From: Paenibacillus plantiphilus
GTDB taxonomy: Bacteria > Bacillota > Bacilli > Paenibacillales > Paenibacillaceae
Reading direction: 5' to 3'
Length of the DNA stretch: 64,000 nucleotides
Assembly (NCBI RefSeq): GCF_927798095.1
Contig: NZ_CAKMMF010000001.1
Location: forward strand, 1-64,000
Under the pieces are notes generated by a model. It saw nothing but the letters and a program-made list of their open reading frames with translations, had not been told where the DNA came from and ran no database searches. The position numbers were made by a program, and so were the translations under genes. This document shows, piece after piece, positions 33,789 to 43,495 of the stretch. The number at the start of each line of letters is the position of its first letter. Position 1 is the stretch's first letter.

Positions 33789-34802
33789 CTACAGCTTGAA
33801 CTCCTTGAACAAATCCTCCAGCATTTGACGAGCGGCCAGCGGGCCTGCTCCGAAGTTCCATACAATCGGATCAACACGAATGTAATTTCCGTTCTTAACG
33901 GCGTTCATCTCTTTCCAGAGCGGGTGGGATACCCATTCCTCATAGAGCTGGGGAACATTCTCCTGACCGGGAAGCTCTGTCGTAATGTCGAAGATATAAT
34001 CCGCATCAAATTGCGGAATATATTCCTTGGACAGAATATCGAGCCCCGAGCCGGTGAATTCCACCTGCTGCGCCTTCGGCACCGCGAAGCCCACATCCCT
34101 CATGAACAGTCCCGGGAAGCCAGCCAGATACACCTTCACACTGTTGTCGCGCTGAATGCGAATGACAGAAACCTCGGTTGTCGCCAGCTTGTCGCCCATC
34201 TTCTCCCGGAATTCCGCCAGCCGAGCGTCCCAATCGGCAATCAGCTTATCCGCCTCCGCCTGCTTGCCGAGCGCCTGTCCGGCGATTTGCAAATTATCTT
34301 TCCAAGCGGCCAGATCCGCTGTCACAATCGTCGGCGCAATCGCGTTAAGCTGCTTGTAGATAGCTTCGTGGCGAACCTTCGTGCCGATAATGAGATCAGG
34401 CTTCAGCTCTACGAGCTTTTCCAGATTGGGCTGCCCTTCATCACCAACGCTCTCAACCCCGCTCATATCTCCCAAATAGGCAAACCACGGCTTCTCTGAC
34501 ACCGATTCAACCGCACCGACCGGCTTCACGCCAAGCGCAGCTCCCGTATCGTTCATTCCTTGGAACAGATAGACGACCCTCTCAGGCGCCTTGTCCAGCG
34601 TTACACTGCCCAGCTCATGCTTTATCGTAACCGGGAACGAGCTTGATGCTCCATCGTTCGGCTTTGCAGGCTCTTTTTCCTTGTTCTGATTAGCTGCCGG
34701 GCTTGTTGGCTTGTTGGCATTGCTGCTCTTCTCCCCGCTGCTGCACGCTGCCAAAATGAGTATCGTCGCCAGTGCAACAATCATCACTTTTACTGTTTTC
34801 AT
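33789..34802 (-). CDS. Iron-siderophore ABC transporter binding lipoprotein
   Basis: 337 aa. Lipoprotein signal with lipobox LAACSSG, a Ser/Asn/Lys-rich linker, then a FecB/FhuD-type periplasmic-binding fold (VTIKHELGSVTLDKAPERVV, then LVELKPDLIIGTKVRHE). It should capture a ferric siderophore at the cell surface and pass it to a permease. No permease or ATPase gene is in the window, so it must share one encoded elsewhere. A Fur box lies about 50 bases upstream, so iron repression is expected. The adjacent AraC regulator may activate it. Confidence 0.9.
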   Translation of the reverse strand: MKTVKVMIVALATILILAACSSGEKSSNANKPTSPAANQNKEKEPAKPNDGASSSFPVTIKHELGSVTLDKAPERVVYLFQGMNDTGAALGVKPVGAVESVSEKPWFAYLGDMSGVESVGDEGQPNLEKLVELKPDLIIGTKVRHEAIYKQLNAIAPTIVTADLAAWKDNLQIAGQALGKQAEADKLIADWDARLAEFREKMGDKLATTEVSVIRIQRDNSVKVYLAGFPGLFMRDVGFAVPKAQQVEFTGSGLDILSKEYIPQFDADYIFDITTELPGQENVPQLYEEWVSHPLWKEMNAVKNGNYIRVDPIVWNFGAGPLAARQMLEDLFKEFKL

Positions 34803-34853
34803 TGCTCTCTCCCCTTCAACCGTCGGCAGGCCGACCGGTTCTCTCCTTTGTAT

Positions 34854-34874
34854 TGATAATAATTATTATTATCA
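34854..34874. promoter_or_regulatory. Fur box upstream of siderophore-binding gene
   Basis: TGATAATAATTATTATTATC closely matches the Fur consensus (TGATAAT-N-ATTATCA type). It lies about 50 bases before the start, in the expected promoter position. Confidence 0.8.
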
Positions 34875-34974
34875 TTTACAAGTTTAATGAAGGAGATGTT
34901 TACTGTCCATATAGATATTTGTCCAAAACCATTTATTCATTTGCGATGGCAGGCGAGCTTGCCAGCCGAAATCT

Positions 34975-36585
34975 TCAAGCCTGAGGGCCTGTCAATTCGG
35001 CTGCGCCCGTCAACTCCAGCAATTCCTCCAATACAGCCTCCCGACCGCTTGGCGACCAGCTCATCCGAAACCAATTGGGAATGAAATAAACCTGTTTGTG
35101 CTGAACGGCCCGGATCGTCTGCCAGACATGAGTATTCTCCATCCGCGCATAAATCTGCTCGCTTCCGGCCCGGAGATGGTTCATATGAATCAGCAGACGA
35201 TCCGCCTCCAGCTGCGGCAGCCATTCGGGGGCAAGCTCCAGACTCGCGGTGCTCATCGGCATATTTTTACCGGGAAGCAGACCCAGTTCGCTGTAGAGCA
35301 GCTCATTCAACGGATGGCCGACCATGCCCTGCAGCCGGATGCCCAAATGCGTCACCTGAATGACGATGAAGGACTCCCCGCGCAAGGCTGACTGGAGCTG
35401 GCGTCTCGCTGCCGCTGTACGCATCTCCAGCTCTTGGAGACGATTGTCCATTTCGGCCTGCAGTCCGAGAATTTCCGCTATTTTTTCATAATTATCCCGC
35501 CAGTTCATCTCCTTCAAGAGTACGACCTGGCTCGCGAGTGACTTGAATTCCGTCTCGAAACGGCCATGGTGGCGGTCGCAAATAATCAGATCAGGTTTTG
35601 CTGCCCGCAATTCATCCATTCTGGACCGGTAAATATGCTCATACTCCTCCTCGCTCATGCCCGGATAGCGGAAGCAGTTGACGCTGGAAACCGGCTCGAT
35701 ACCGAGGGAGCGCAGGCAATCCGAATATTGCAGGCAGGAAGCGACCGCTACCTTCATCCGGGTCTGCTTCATGTACAGCGTCGGAGATACGCCGACCATG
35801 CGATGAAACATATGACTGAAATAAAATTCGTCCCGATAGCCAACAGCGGACGCTACATCTTTGATTTTGTAACGGTTTTGCTCCAGCATCCGCTTGGCGC
35901 TTTCCATGCGGATCCCCGCCAAATATTCCGTCGGAGACGTCCCCTTCACCTGCTTGAACAGCCGGGAGAAAGAGCTAAGCGTCAGGCCCGCCATCTCGGA
36001 CAGGCGCTTGACATCCAGCTTCTCATGAAAGTTCCTCTCCATGAAGTCAATCGTCAGCTCTATGCTCCGCTCAGAGGAATGAGCCGCCGTTGTCCGCTCA
36101 AGCTGCTGCAGCAGCGCAATTAGCAGCTCCTGGAATCGAAGCTGGATGCGGAATTCGTCACACTGTCGGCAGGATTCCTGGTACAATTTCTCGATCAATC
36201 GGCAAATTTGCGGGGGGTGAAGCAGCGGAAGCGCGCCTGCCGGAAGTAAAGCCGGCTCCTCCATGATTTCCCTACTATGCTGTTCAACAGTCGCAGGCAA
36301 TCTGCCCGTCACGAAGGAGAAGGACACGACATAATATTCGACCGACTCGGTATGGCAGGTTACTACAGCCCCTGAATGCGGAGGGATAAGATACAGCTGT
36401 TGTTTTGCAAAAAGAATCGTCTCTCCGCACATGCGGAGAGTGCCGCTGCCACGAGCTACATAATAAAGAACGTAGACGGGAGCCGGACGAAGCCGGAGCT
36501 TTCGGGTGCTCGCGCTTGTTCGCAATCCGACTGTATGCATCAGACAAATAGAATGTTTAGATAACGTATAAACCGCTTTTCCCAC
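34975..36585 (-). CDS. AraC-family regulator with siderophore-binding domain (Btr-like)
   Basis: 536 aa from a GTG at 36585 preceded by AAGGAAGGTG. An N-terminal cupin-like part, then two AraC helix-turn-helix motifs (about 195-275: LSEMAGLTLSSFSRLF and IKDVASAVGYRDEFYFSHMF), then a FecB-type binding-protein domain (about 285-535, with AAKPDLIICDRHHG). This architecture matches B. subtilis Btr, which senses a ferric siderophore and activates its uptake genes. Here the likely target is the adjacent binding-protein gene. A start in the upstream Fur box (36651) is implausible. Confidence 0.9.
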   Translation of the reverse strand: MGKAVYTLSKHSICLMHTVGLRTSASTRKLRLRPAPVYVLYYVARGSGTLRMCGETILFAKQQLYLIPPHSGAVVTCHTESVEYYVVSFSFVTGRLPATVEQHSREIMEEPALLPAGALPLLHPPQICRLIEKLYQESCRQCDEFRIQLRFQELLIALLQQLERTTAAHSSERSIELTIDFMERNFHEKLDVKRLSEMAGLTLSSFSRLFKQVKGTSPTEYLAGIRMESAKRMLEQNRYKIKDVASAVGYRDEFYFSHMFHRMVGVSPTLYMKQTRMKVAVASCLQYSDCLRSLGIEPVSSVNCFRYPGMSEEEYEHIYRSRMDELRAAKPDLIICDRHHGRFETEFKSLASQVVLLKEMNWRDNYEKIAEILGLQAEMDNRLQELEMRTAAARRQLQSALRGESFIVIQVTHLGIRLQGMVGHPLNELLYSELGLLPGKNMPMSTASLELAPEWLPQLEADRLLIHMNHLRAGSEQIYARMENTHVWQTIRAVQHKQVYFIPNWFRMSWSPSGREAVLEELLELTGAAELTGPQA

Positions 36586-36630
36586 AATTGCATCACCTTC
36601 CTTCGGGCAGGAGCTGTCATTGCTATCATT

Positions 36631-36649
36631 AATAATGATACTCATTATC
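36631..36649. promoter_or_regulatory. Fur box upstream of AraC regulator
   Basis: AATAATGATACTCATTATC matches 17 of 19 positions of the consensus GATAATGATAATCATTATC. It lies about 45 bases before the GTG start. Confidence 0.85.
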
Positions 36650-36840
36650 AATAAATTGATTTCTATGATGGATCATACCATCTTGCAGGCAAATCTTGCA
36701 ATGCCCCGCATGGACAACCCTTACCAAGCATTATTAGTTAATTGCAGCCTTCCACCGCTATGTCAGCATAACGCCTCCACAACTTCCATATGAATAGATA
36801 CTGTACCACTATTATTGTACTTCAAAGGGGGGGCAATCTC

Positions 36841-38283
36841 ATGCATCATACTGAGATTAAGGCGCTGGAACGAGCCATTCATGAAATAACTGAAATCGCG
36901 CAAGGGTTCGGCCTCGAATTCTACCCGATGCGGTATGAAATTTGTCCGGCCGACATTATTTACACATTCGGCGCGTACGGAATGCCCACCCGATTCAGCC
37001 ACTGGAGCTTCGGAAAAACGTTTCACAAGATGAAGATGCAGTATGATTTTGGCCTAAGCAAAATCTATGAACTCGTTATTAATTCCAACCCCTGCTATGC
37101 TTTCCTGCTGGACGGCAACTCCCTTATCCAGAACAAGCTGATCGTCGCCCATGTTCTCGCACATTGCGATTTTTTCAAGAACAACGCCCGCTTCGGCAAT
37201 TCCAACCGCAATATGGTCGAGAGCATGTCAGCGACCGCTGAGCGTGTCAGTCAGTATGAAATGATTCACGGAACTGAAGCTGTGGAAAAATTTATCGATG
37301 CCGTGCTGTCCATTCAAGAGCATGTTGACCCCACATTAATCAAACCGTATCAGCTTGATAAAGCGCGATATATCGAGCTGTTGAACAAAGACGATAGCGC
37401 GACCAAATCGGCGGCCAAATCCGCTTATGACGACCTGTGGGACCTCGATCCCGATACGCATGCCGCAAACATCGCAGAGCAGTCCAATGAATCGAAACGA
37501 TTCCCGTCCAAGCACGAGAAGGATATCGTCTGGTTTATCGAGGAATATTCACCGATTCTCCAGGATTGGCAGCGGGACATTATGTCCATGCTTCGTGATG
37601 AGATGCTCTACTTCTGGCCGCAGATCGAAACCAAAATCATGAACGAAGGCTGGGCTTCCTACTGGCATCAACGCATCATGCGCGAGCTGGACCTGACCTC
37701 CGAGGAGACGATCGAATTCGCCAAGCTCAATTCATCCGTCGTCCAGCCGTCCAGACAGAGTCTCAACCCCTACTATCTCGGACTGAAAATATTCGAGGAT
37801 ATCGAGCGGCGCTGGGATCATCCGACCAAGGAGGAGCAGGAGCGGTTTGGCCGCAAGCCCGGCTTGGGACGCGAGAAAATTTTCGAGGTAAGAGAGATAG
37901 ATTCTGACACCTCGTTTCTAAGAAATTATTTGACCAAGGAACTGGTTGGCGACCTGGACCTCTATATTTTCGAGAAGAAGGGCGCAGAATGGAAAATTAC
38001 AGACAAAGCGTGGGAATCTGTTCGCGAGCAGCTTGTTTATTCCAGAGTCAATGGCGGATTTCCGAGCATCGTCGTTGCAGATGGAGATTTCAATAAAGTG
38101 GGCGAGCTATTCCTGCTGCATCAATATGAAGATGTTGAACTGGATCTCAAATATGTCGAGCGCACCCTTCCTCATATCGTACAACTGTGGGGCAAAACGG
38201 TTCATCTGGAGACTATCGTCGAAGACAAACGCATCGTATTCAGCTGTGACGGCAAGAAAACGAGCCGTAAATTCATCTCATAG
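36841..38283 (+). CDS. spoVR: SpoVR family protein
   Basis: 480 aa, soluble. Typical SpoVR sequence: [67 protein letters not shown]. SpoVR is needed for normal spore cortex formation in B. subtilis; its biochemical activity is unknown. In many bacteria it co-occurs with PrkA and YhbH; here prkA is 6 kb away and yhbH is not in the window. ATG at 36841 has an AGGGGGGG site; the frame opens 17 codons earlier without one. Confidence 0.95.
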   Translation: MHHTEIKALERAIHEITEIAQGFGLEFYPMRYEICPADIIYTFGAYGMPTRFSHWSFGKTFHKMKMQYDFGLSKIYELVINSNPCYAFLLDGNSLIQNKLIVAHVLAHCDFFKNNARFGNSNRNMVESMSATAERVSQYEMIHGTEAVEKFIDAVLSIQEHVDPTLIKPYQLDKARYIELLNKDDSATKSAAKSAYDDLWDLDPDTHAANIAEQSNESKRFPSKHEKDIVWFIEEYSPILQDWQRDIMSMLRDEMLYFWPQIETKIMNEGWASYWHQRIMRELDLTSEETIEFAKLNSSVVQPSRQSLNPYYLGLKIFEDIERRWDHPTKEEQERFGRKPGLGREKIFEVREIDSDTSFLRNYLTKELVGDLDLYIFEKKGAEWKITDKAWESVREQLVYSRVNGGFPSIVVADGDFNKVGELFLLHQYEDVELDLKYVERTLPHIVQLWGKTVHLETIVEDKRIVFSCDGKKTSRKFIS

Positions 38284-38375
38284 ATCCGCTCAGTCAGTCG
38301 ATGGCATCAGCCACAATTGTAGATGATGATGTAGATAAATAGGGGGAACACCCCCATACGAAGAGGTGAATGACA

Positions 38376-38678
38376 ATGTCTCTTGCCACTATTTTGTTCG
38401 GACCAAACCGCTGGAAAACAATATTGGCCGCAAACGCTCATGGGACGGATGAGCTTCAGGATAAATATGAATATTTGCAGCATAAAGGAGTGAAAAGCCG
38501 GCTGCGCGTCGAAGAGGATCACTCTCTCTTCGCCGTTCTGGCAATCGACTATAGAAGCAGCAGGCAAAGAAATAGAAGCATGGCCTTGCTCGTTCATGAA
38601 GAAGACCTATCAAGAGCCGTGGAAGCGCTTAACAAATATGAGAGTCTGCGCTATGCGGCCCAGACGCCTGTGCGCTAG
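38376..38678 (+). CDS. Small conserved-looking protein of unknown function
   Basis: 100 aa, soluble, with an alpha/beta ferredoxin-like pattern (ILFGPNRWKTIL, then HSLFAVLAIDYRS, then ALLVHEEDLSRAVEALNKY). It resembles small DUF2007-type domains but cannot be assigned. The ATG at 38376 has AGAGGTG at 7 bases; the in-frame ATG six bases earlier is too close. It follows spoVR by 92 bases and ends at a strong terminator. Confidence 0.7.
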   Translation: MSLATILFGPNRWKTILAANAHGTDELQDKYEYLQHKGVKSRLRVEEDHSLFAVLAIDYRSSRQRNRSMALLVHEEDLSRAVEALNKYESLRYAAQTPVR

Positions 38679-38697
38679 ACGGCTATGCGCAATAACA

Positions 38698-38750
38698 GAC
38701 GAAAGACCTGACAACGTAAGGCTAAACCTTCCGCTGTCAGGTCTTTCGTC
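38698..38750. terminator. Bidirectional terminator
   Basis: Perfect inverted repeat GACGAAAGACCTGACA (38698-38713) and its complement (38735-38750), between convergent genes. Confidence 0.85.
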
Positions 38751-38801
38751 ATCCGATCACCGCCGAGCCCGAACCCGTGAGCATAGGCGCTCCAGCTTGC
38801 T

Positions 38802-39725
38802 CTACACCCTTTTAACATCTACGATAACGTCAAGCGTTGCATCTCCCATGCCCCGATAAACGCCTTTGACAGGAACGATATCTTTGTAATCCCTGCCGTG
38901 GCACAGCTTGACGTACCGTTCCCCAACCCGTCCATCATTGGTGGGATCGAATCCGCACCAGCCGATGCCGGGCGCATAAGCCTCTACCCAGGCGTGCGTT
39001 GCTTGCTCGAAATCTGCGCTTCCTCCCTGAAGATCACCGACAAAATGGTAGCCGCTGACATAACGGGCAGGTACGCCCCAAGCGCGGCAGGCAGCAATCA
39101 TCAGATGGGCAAAATCCTGGCAAACACCGCGTCTTCGAACGAACATATCGCCTGCAACCGTCGTCACATCCGTCGCCATCGGATCGTAGACAAATTCAGT
39201 ACGGATCCGTTCGCACAAACAGGTCAGCCAGTCGAATACACTTGCCCCCGAAGCATTCGAAGCATCCAAAATATCCGAGATGTTCGACGGTCCGCAGCGA
39301 TTCATCCCTCCAGCGGCAATTGACTCTGCATAGGCGGTTACTTCAGGCGTTATAGCTGTATAGTCAGTCGGCAGCAAATACTCCGCGAACCCATTCCCCG
39401 CTTCATCCGCCGCAAGCCAAGCCCACTCTTCCTCCGGGCTCATCCCGCCTTCCTTAATCTCCGGCTGCGCCTCTTCCTTCGTCACCACCGTCATCTGCGT
39501 CCGAATCATCATCCGCCCATGCGCTTCATTAACTGCGAATGCGTGAACCCGATTGCCGAAATAATCCTCATAGCTGAACAGAGATGCATTCGGCTCAACA
39601 TGAATGGCATGCTGGAAGCAGGATTGCTGCTCATTCGTGAATGGCGTAAGCCGTACCTCATTGACACTGTCCGACACCGCTGACTGGTACGTATATTGTG
39701 TCGTGTGCGTGATGCAGAGCTTCAT
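38802..39725 (-). CDS. Transglutaminase-like cysteine protease-fold protein
   Basis: 307 aa, cytoplasmic. An N-terminal transglutaminase-associated region (THTTQYTYQSAVSDSVNEVR) precedes the catalytic core with Cys202 (RRGVCQDFAHL), His244 (ATHAWVEAY) and Asp260 (GFDPTND). Its start overlaps the alpha-E gene by four bases. It is the third gene of a widespread trio with a circularly permuted ATP-grasp enzyme and an alpha-E protein, proposed from comparative genomics to make and process a peptide or peptide tag. The substrate is unknown. Confidence 0.93.
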   Translation of the reverse strand: MKLCITHTTQYTYQSAVSDSVNEVRLTPFTNEQQSCFQHAIHVEPNASLFSYEDYFGNRVHAFAVNEAHGRMMIRTQMTVVTKEEAQPEIKEGGMSPEEEWAWLAADEAGNGFAEYLLPTDYTAITPEVTAYAESIAAGGMNRCGPSNISDILDASNASGASVFDWLTCLCERIRTEFVYDPMATDVTTVAGDMFVRRRGVCQDFAHLMIAACRAWGVPARYVSGYHFVGDLQGGSADFEQATHAWVEAYAPGIGWCGFDPTNDGRVGERYVKLCHGRDYKDIVPVKGVYRGMGDATLDVIVDVKRV

Positions 39726-40747
39726 GCGCTAACCTCCCCCACGCGAAAAAAGGTTCCCGCAAACGTAATGCCGAGCTGCTGCGTAGACTGCAGCAGATGC
39801 TTCGTTACCTCCCTCTCGCTATCTAGAGAAAGCTCCTCCCCCTCCAAGCATGCCAGCTCCGCCTTAAGCTTCCCGACCTGGCGGATAATCCGGTCATGCG
39901 CTGTGCGGAGTCCCTTGTCCAGCAGCTCAATGCCGCGCAGATGCTCATCCATCGCATGCAGCGCGTAATGAACCGAGCGGGGAAATACCGTGTTCAGCAC
40001 GAGGAATTCAATGATAGCATCCAGAGAAACACCATCGGCATAATATCTGCGGAATGCCTGATAGCCGCTCACCGACTTCAACACAGCCTGCAGCAGCGGA
40101 TAGACGAGCTCCGCTTCATCAGCCGCCTTGTTATCCGTGATGCTTCCGTGCGGACTGATGGATTGCAGAATGCGCAGCGTATTCTCCGTCCGCTCCAAAT
40201 ACCGTCCGCATTCGATGAAATGCCATTCGTTCTCACGCGGCATGACCGACTGGCATACCCCTTGGAAGAGCGCAGTCCACTCCTTGATCCGTCCAAAAAA
40301 CTGATGCGCCGATTCACGCGAGAAATCGATCGTTCCCTTCTCTCTAAGCCACAAATATAATCCGTTCGTCACATCCCACAGCTCGCTCGGCAGCTTTTCC
40401 CTAAGCGTGCGCACATTCCCTCTTGCATGGTTGACACAGACGACGAGAGAATTGGGATTGTCGCGGTCAAGTGTTACATAATGAACGACATCGCTCTCCT
40501 TATAAGAGTCATGCTGCCCCTCGTAAACGCTCCGGCTGCCAAGGGCATCTACAATACGTTCCCATTTGCACATTGTACCTGGACTAGCATCCGCATTCGC
40601 ATCTGCATTCGCTCCCGCTTGCAGAACGCCCGCGCTTATTCCTTCCGACTGCAGGTGATAGTGCACATTAATAAGCCTCGCATGATTCTCCGCTCGCTCC
40701 ATGTACCGTCCAATCCAGAATAATGCCTCCGCATTGCGATTCAGCAT
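39722..40747 (-). CDS. Alpha-E domain protein
   Basis: 341 aa, all-helical, starting LNRNAEALFWIGRYMERAENHARL, the diagnostic alpha-E (DUF403) start. About 25 bases separate it from the ATP-grasp gene, and it overlaps the transglutaminase gene. It carries an Ala/Asn/Asp-rich insert near residues 47-55 and no catalytic motif. It is thought to act together with the ATP-grasp partner. Confidence 0.93.
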   Translation of the reverse strand: MLNRNAEALFWIGRYMERAENHARLINVHYHLQSEGISAGVLQAGANADANADASPGTMCKWERIVDALGSRSVYEGQHDSYKESDVVHYVTLDRDNPNSLVVCVNHARGNVRTLREKLPSELWDVTNGLYLWLREKGTIDFSRESAHQFFGRIKEWTALFQGVCQSVMPRENEWHFIECGRYLERTENTLRILQSISPHGSITDNKAADEAELVYPLLQAVLKSVSGYQAFRRYYADGVSLDAIIEFLVLNTVFPRSVHYALHAMDEHLRGIELLDKGLRTAHDRIIRQVGKLKAELACLEGEELSLDSEREVTKHLLQSTQQLGITFAGTFFRVGEVSA

Positions 40748-40771
40748 GATTCATCCCTCCATTGTAGTCGG

Positions 40772-42229
40772 TTATTGACTTAATACCCATGTGTCCTTGA
40801 CACCGCCGCCTTGTGAAGAATTCACAACTAACGAGCCCTCCGTCAGCGCGACCCTCGTCAATCCTCCAGGAATCACATGCGCATCACTGCCCATCAGCAC
40901 GAAAGCGCGCAAATCAATATGTCTTGGCGCCATTGCACCGCCCATCATAACCGGCGAACGCGACAGCTTCATCGTCGTCTGAGCGATATAGCGACTGGGG
41001 TCGCGGCGAATCGCGTCAGCGAACGCTGCGATCTCCTTCCCCGTAGCCGCTGGTCCGATCAGCATTCCGTAGCCGCCGGATAACGAGGTTTCCTTCACCA
41101 CAAGCTGATCCAGATTGTCCAGCGCATAATCGCGATCCTCCTTGCGAGCGAGAATATACGTAGGCACGTTATGGAGAATCGGCTCCTCTGCCAAATAATA
41201 ACGAATCATGTCCGGCACAAACGCATAAACCGCCTTATCGTCAGCCACACCGGTCCCAGGCGCATTCGCAATCGCCACATTGCCTGCCCGATAAGCATTC
41301 ATAAGCCCAGGCACGCCAAGCAGCGAATCAGGCTGAAAAGCAAGCGGGTCGAGAAACTCATCGTCAAGCCGGCGATAAATAACGTCTACCTGCCTTAGGC
41401 CTCTCAGGTCACGAAGATAAATCTTATGATCCTTATAGACGAGATCCCGTCCTTCAACCAAATGAATACCTAGCTGCTGCGCCAGAAAGGTATGCTCATA
41501 ATAGGCCGAATTATAAGCTCCCGGCGTCAAGAGAACAATGAACGGGTCACGCTTGCCCGATGGCGCCAGACTGCGAAGCGAGCTTAGAAAAACATTCAGG
41601 CTCCGTTCAATATCAGCCACACGGCTGGACAGATACAAATCAGGAAACAGCTCGCTCATCAGGCTTCGGCCTTTGTACAGGTAAGAGAAGCCCGACGGTG
41701 TGCGCAGATTATCCTCAAGAACGTAGTATTTCCCCTTCTCATCGCGGATGAGGTCGATGCCGGATGCCGTCATGTAGATGTCCTGCGGCACATCAAGCCC
41801 TGCCATCTCAGGCCTGAAATATTTGTTGCCGACAATCATCCCCCTGGGTACAACCCCGTCCTTAATAATTCTGCCCTCATGATAAATATCGCGGATAAAA
41901 GCGTTCAGCGCCGTCACTCGCTGCTTCATCCCTCGTTCAATCTCCTCCCATTCATGCTTGGGAATAATGCGCGGAATATAATCAAACGGAATCGTCCGCT
42001 CAAGCGGTTCGGCCTGATTGTGCGCATATAGCGTAAAAGTAATGCCTTCCTCCATCATGCGCTGCTGGAGGGTCGCATGCTTGGCAGCAAGCTCAGACGG
42101 CTTCAGACGGCCGAATAGCCGATGAACACCTTCATAATGCGTCCGTACCGATGACTCCTTGTCGAACATTTCATCATAGAAGGATTGTGAATCATAGGAA
42201 TGAAATTGCGAATGCGCCGCCATGGACAT
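40772..42229 (-). CDS. Circularly permuted ATP-grasp enzyme
   Basis: 485 aa. Matches the CP_ATPgrasp type (formerly DUF404/407): FIRDIYHEGRIIKDGVVP, ASGIDLIRDEKGKYYVLEDN, LRTPSGFSYLYKGR, LVVKETSLSGGYGMLIGP, and a C-terminal RHIDLRAFVLMG. Such enzymes should form an amide or peptide bond with ATP. First gene of the trio with the alpha-E and transglutaminase-like genes. The ATG at 42229 has a GGGGGCGG site; the frame opens seven codons earlier. Confidence 0.93.
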   Translation of the reverse strand: MSMAAHSQFHSYDSQSFYDEMFDKESSVRTHYEGVHRLFGRLKPSELAAKHATLQQRMMEEGITFTLYAHNQAEPLERTIPFDYIPRIIPKHEWEEIERGMKQRVTALNAFIRDIYHEGRIIKDGVVPRGMIVGNKYFRPEMAGLDVPQDIYMTASGIDLIRDEKGKYYVLEDNLRTPSGFSYLYKGRSLMSELFPDLYLSSRVADIERSLNVFLSSLRSLAPSGKRDPFIVLLTPGAYNSAYYEHTFLAQQLGIHLVEGRDLVYKDHKIYLRDLRGLRQVDVIYRRLDDEFLDPLAFQPDSLLGVPGLMNAYRAGNVAIANAPGTGVADDKAVYAFVPDMIRYYLAEEPILHNVPTYILARKEDRDYALDNLDQLVVKETSLSGGYGMLIGPAATGKEIAAFADAIRRDPSRYIAQTTMKLSRSPVMMGGAMAPRHIDLRAFVLMGSDAHVIPGGLTRVALTEGSLVVNSSQGGGVKDTWVLSQ

Positions 42230-42384
42230 GTCAACCGCCCCCAAAGCCATAATGTCAACTTAATGTAATATAGATGTTATATAATGTTCGGATTTTGCAC
42301 TTCATTTTCGTTAAACCTTGAGTTATGTTACCTGAATCATACCTAATAACGATTTATATGTCAACTTATCTAACATTAAAACCA

Positions 42385-42420
42385 CAAAAAACAAGGCCGA
42401 TATCTATCAGCCTTGTTCTG
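42385..42420 (-). terminator. Terminator of the globin-coupled sensor gene
   Basis: Minus strand: ACAAGGC, loop, GCCTTGT followed by TTTTTG, 30 bases past the stop codon. Confidence 0.8.
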
Positions 42421-42446
42421 TCGTCTAATCGCAACAGCTTCGCCGC

Positions 42447-43442
42447 TTAAAGTCCCTTCAGATCATTCGATATTTTCTCAATCGTATGAACGAAGGAAGC
42501 CAGCTCTTCTGATCTCGCAGCCTGATCTCTTGCCTGATCAGACGTTTGCTGTGATTCCTTGCGGACATGACTTACCTTGTTCTCAATCTGCTCCAGCCGC
42601 TCTTGAATACTCCCCATCGCCTCTCGCGACGAAGCTGCGAGCTTGCGCACCTCATTGGCAACAACCTCGAATCCTCTGCCCTGCTCACCTGCGCGAGCAG
42701 CCTCTATCGCCGCATTCAAACCAAGCAGGTGAGTCTGATCGGCAATACGCTTAATGAGAACCCCGACCTCGCCTATGGAATCCATATCCTCCTTCAGCTC
42801 GCCAAGCAAGCTATGCGAATTGTCCTGCGATTCTGCCGTCAACACAGCCGATTCTGCAATGGAGCGAGCGCTTTCATCCAACTCCACAATCATGCCGGCC
42901 AAATCCTGAACGGCTTGCGTTACAGATTGCAGAACACGCTTGCGTTCCTCAGCAAGCTGTCTCATCTCCTCCTGCTCCAGCTCCTCATAAGCTTCCAATA
43001 CAAGCTGCGAATCGAAGTTGAACATTTTGGATAGGGCATGCATAATCGCTGTCCATTTATCGGGCAATGATTGTTGGAAAATTTGAGTCGATATATCCAA
43101 ATAAATCATATAGGAGCCCAAGTACCAGTCCGTCGTCAAACCAATTCTGGAATGAACCGCTCCGACCCGAATCCGATTCTGGATAAACACCTCATCAATC
43201 ACACCCTCTGTTAACGACATCCAGTAGACGCGCATCGTCTCCTTCAGCCGTTCAATCGTGCTGAATTTGGTTATGATTGCATTCAACTCTGGCTGCTGCA
43301 CGACCCGCGCATAGAATCGGTCAACAACCTCATGACATACCTCTTTGAAAATTCCGCGATGCTGCGCCAACAGCGACAGATCCGCTTCAGTAATTCCGGT
43401 AAAATCGAGCTGTCTCTTACGTTCCGTTGAAATCTGAATCAT
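42447..43442 (-). CDS. HemAT-type globin-coupled chemoreceptor, short form
   Basis: 331 aa, soluble. Residues 1-165 are a sensor globin with the likely heme-ligating His97 ([12 protein letters not shown]). A coiled coil and the methyl-accepting signalling tip follow ([20 protein letters not shown] and [16 protein letters not shown]). B. subtilis HemAT is about 430 aa; this one is shorter, with a reduced helical hairpin after the tip. It should sense oxygen and signal to CheA. ATG at 43442 follows GAGGGGG. Confidence 0.92.
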   Translation of the reverse strand: MIQISTERKRQLDFTGITEADLSLLAQHRGIFKEVCHEVVDRFYARVVQQPELNAIITKFSTIERLKETMRVYWMSLTEGVIDEVFIQNRIRVGAVHSRIGLTTDWYLGSYMIYLDISTQIFQQSLPDKWTAIMHALSKMFNFDSQLVLEAYEELEQEEMRQLAEERKRVLQSVTQAVQDLAGMIVELDESARSIAESAVLTAESQDNSHSLLGELKEDMDSIGEVGVLIKRIADQTHLLGLNAAIEAARAGEQGRGFEVVANEVRKLAASSREAMGSIQERLEQIENKVSHVRKESQQTSDQARDQAARSEELASFVHTIEKISNDLKGL

Positions 43443-43495
43443 GCTGTCTGTTGTCCCCCTCAATTCCTATACTTAAAGAAAGTAATATAGAAACA

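Noticed and set aside
34975-36651. Start of the AraC regulator at 36651
   Set aside because: That start lies in the Fur box and lacks a ribosome site; the GTG at 36585 has a good one.
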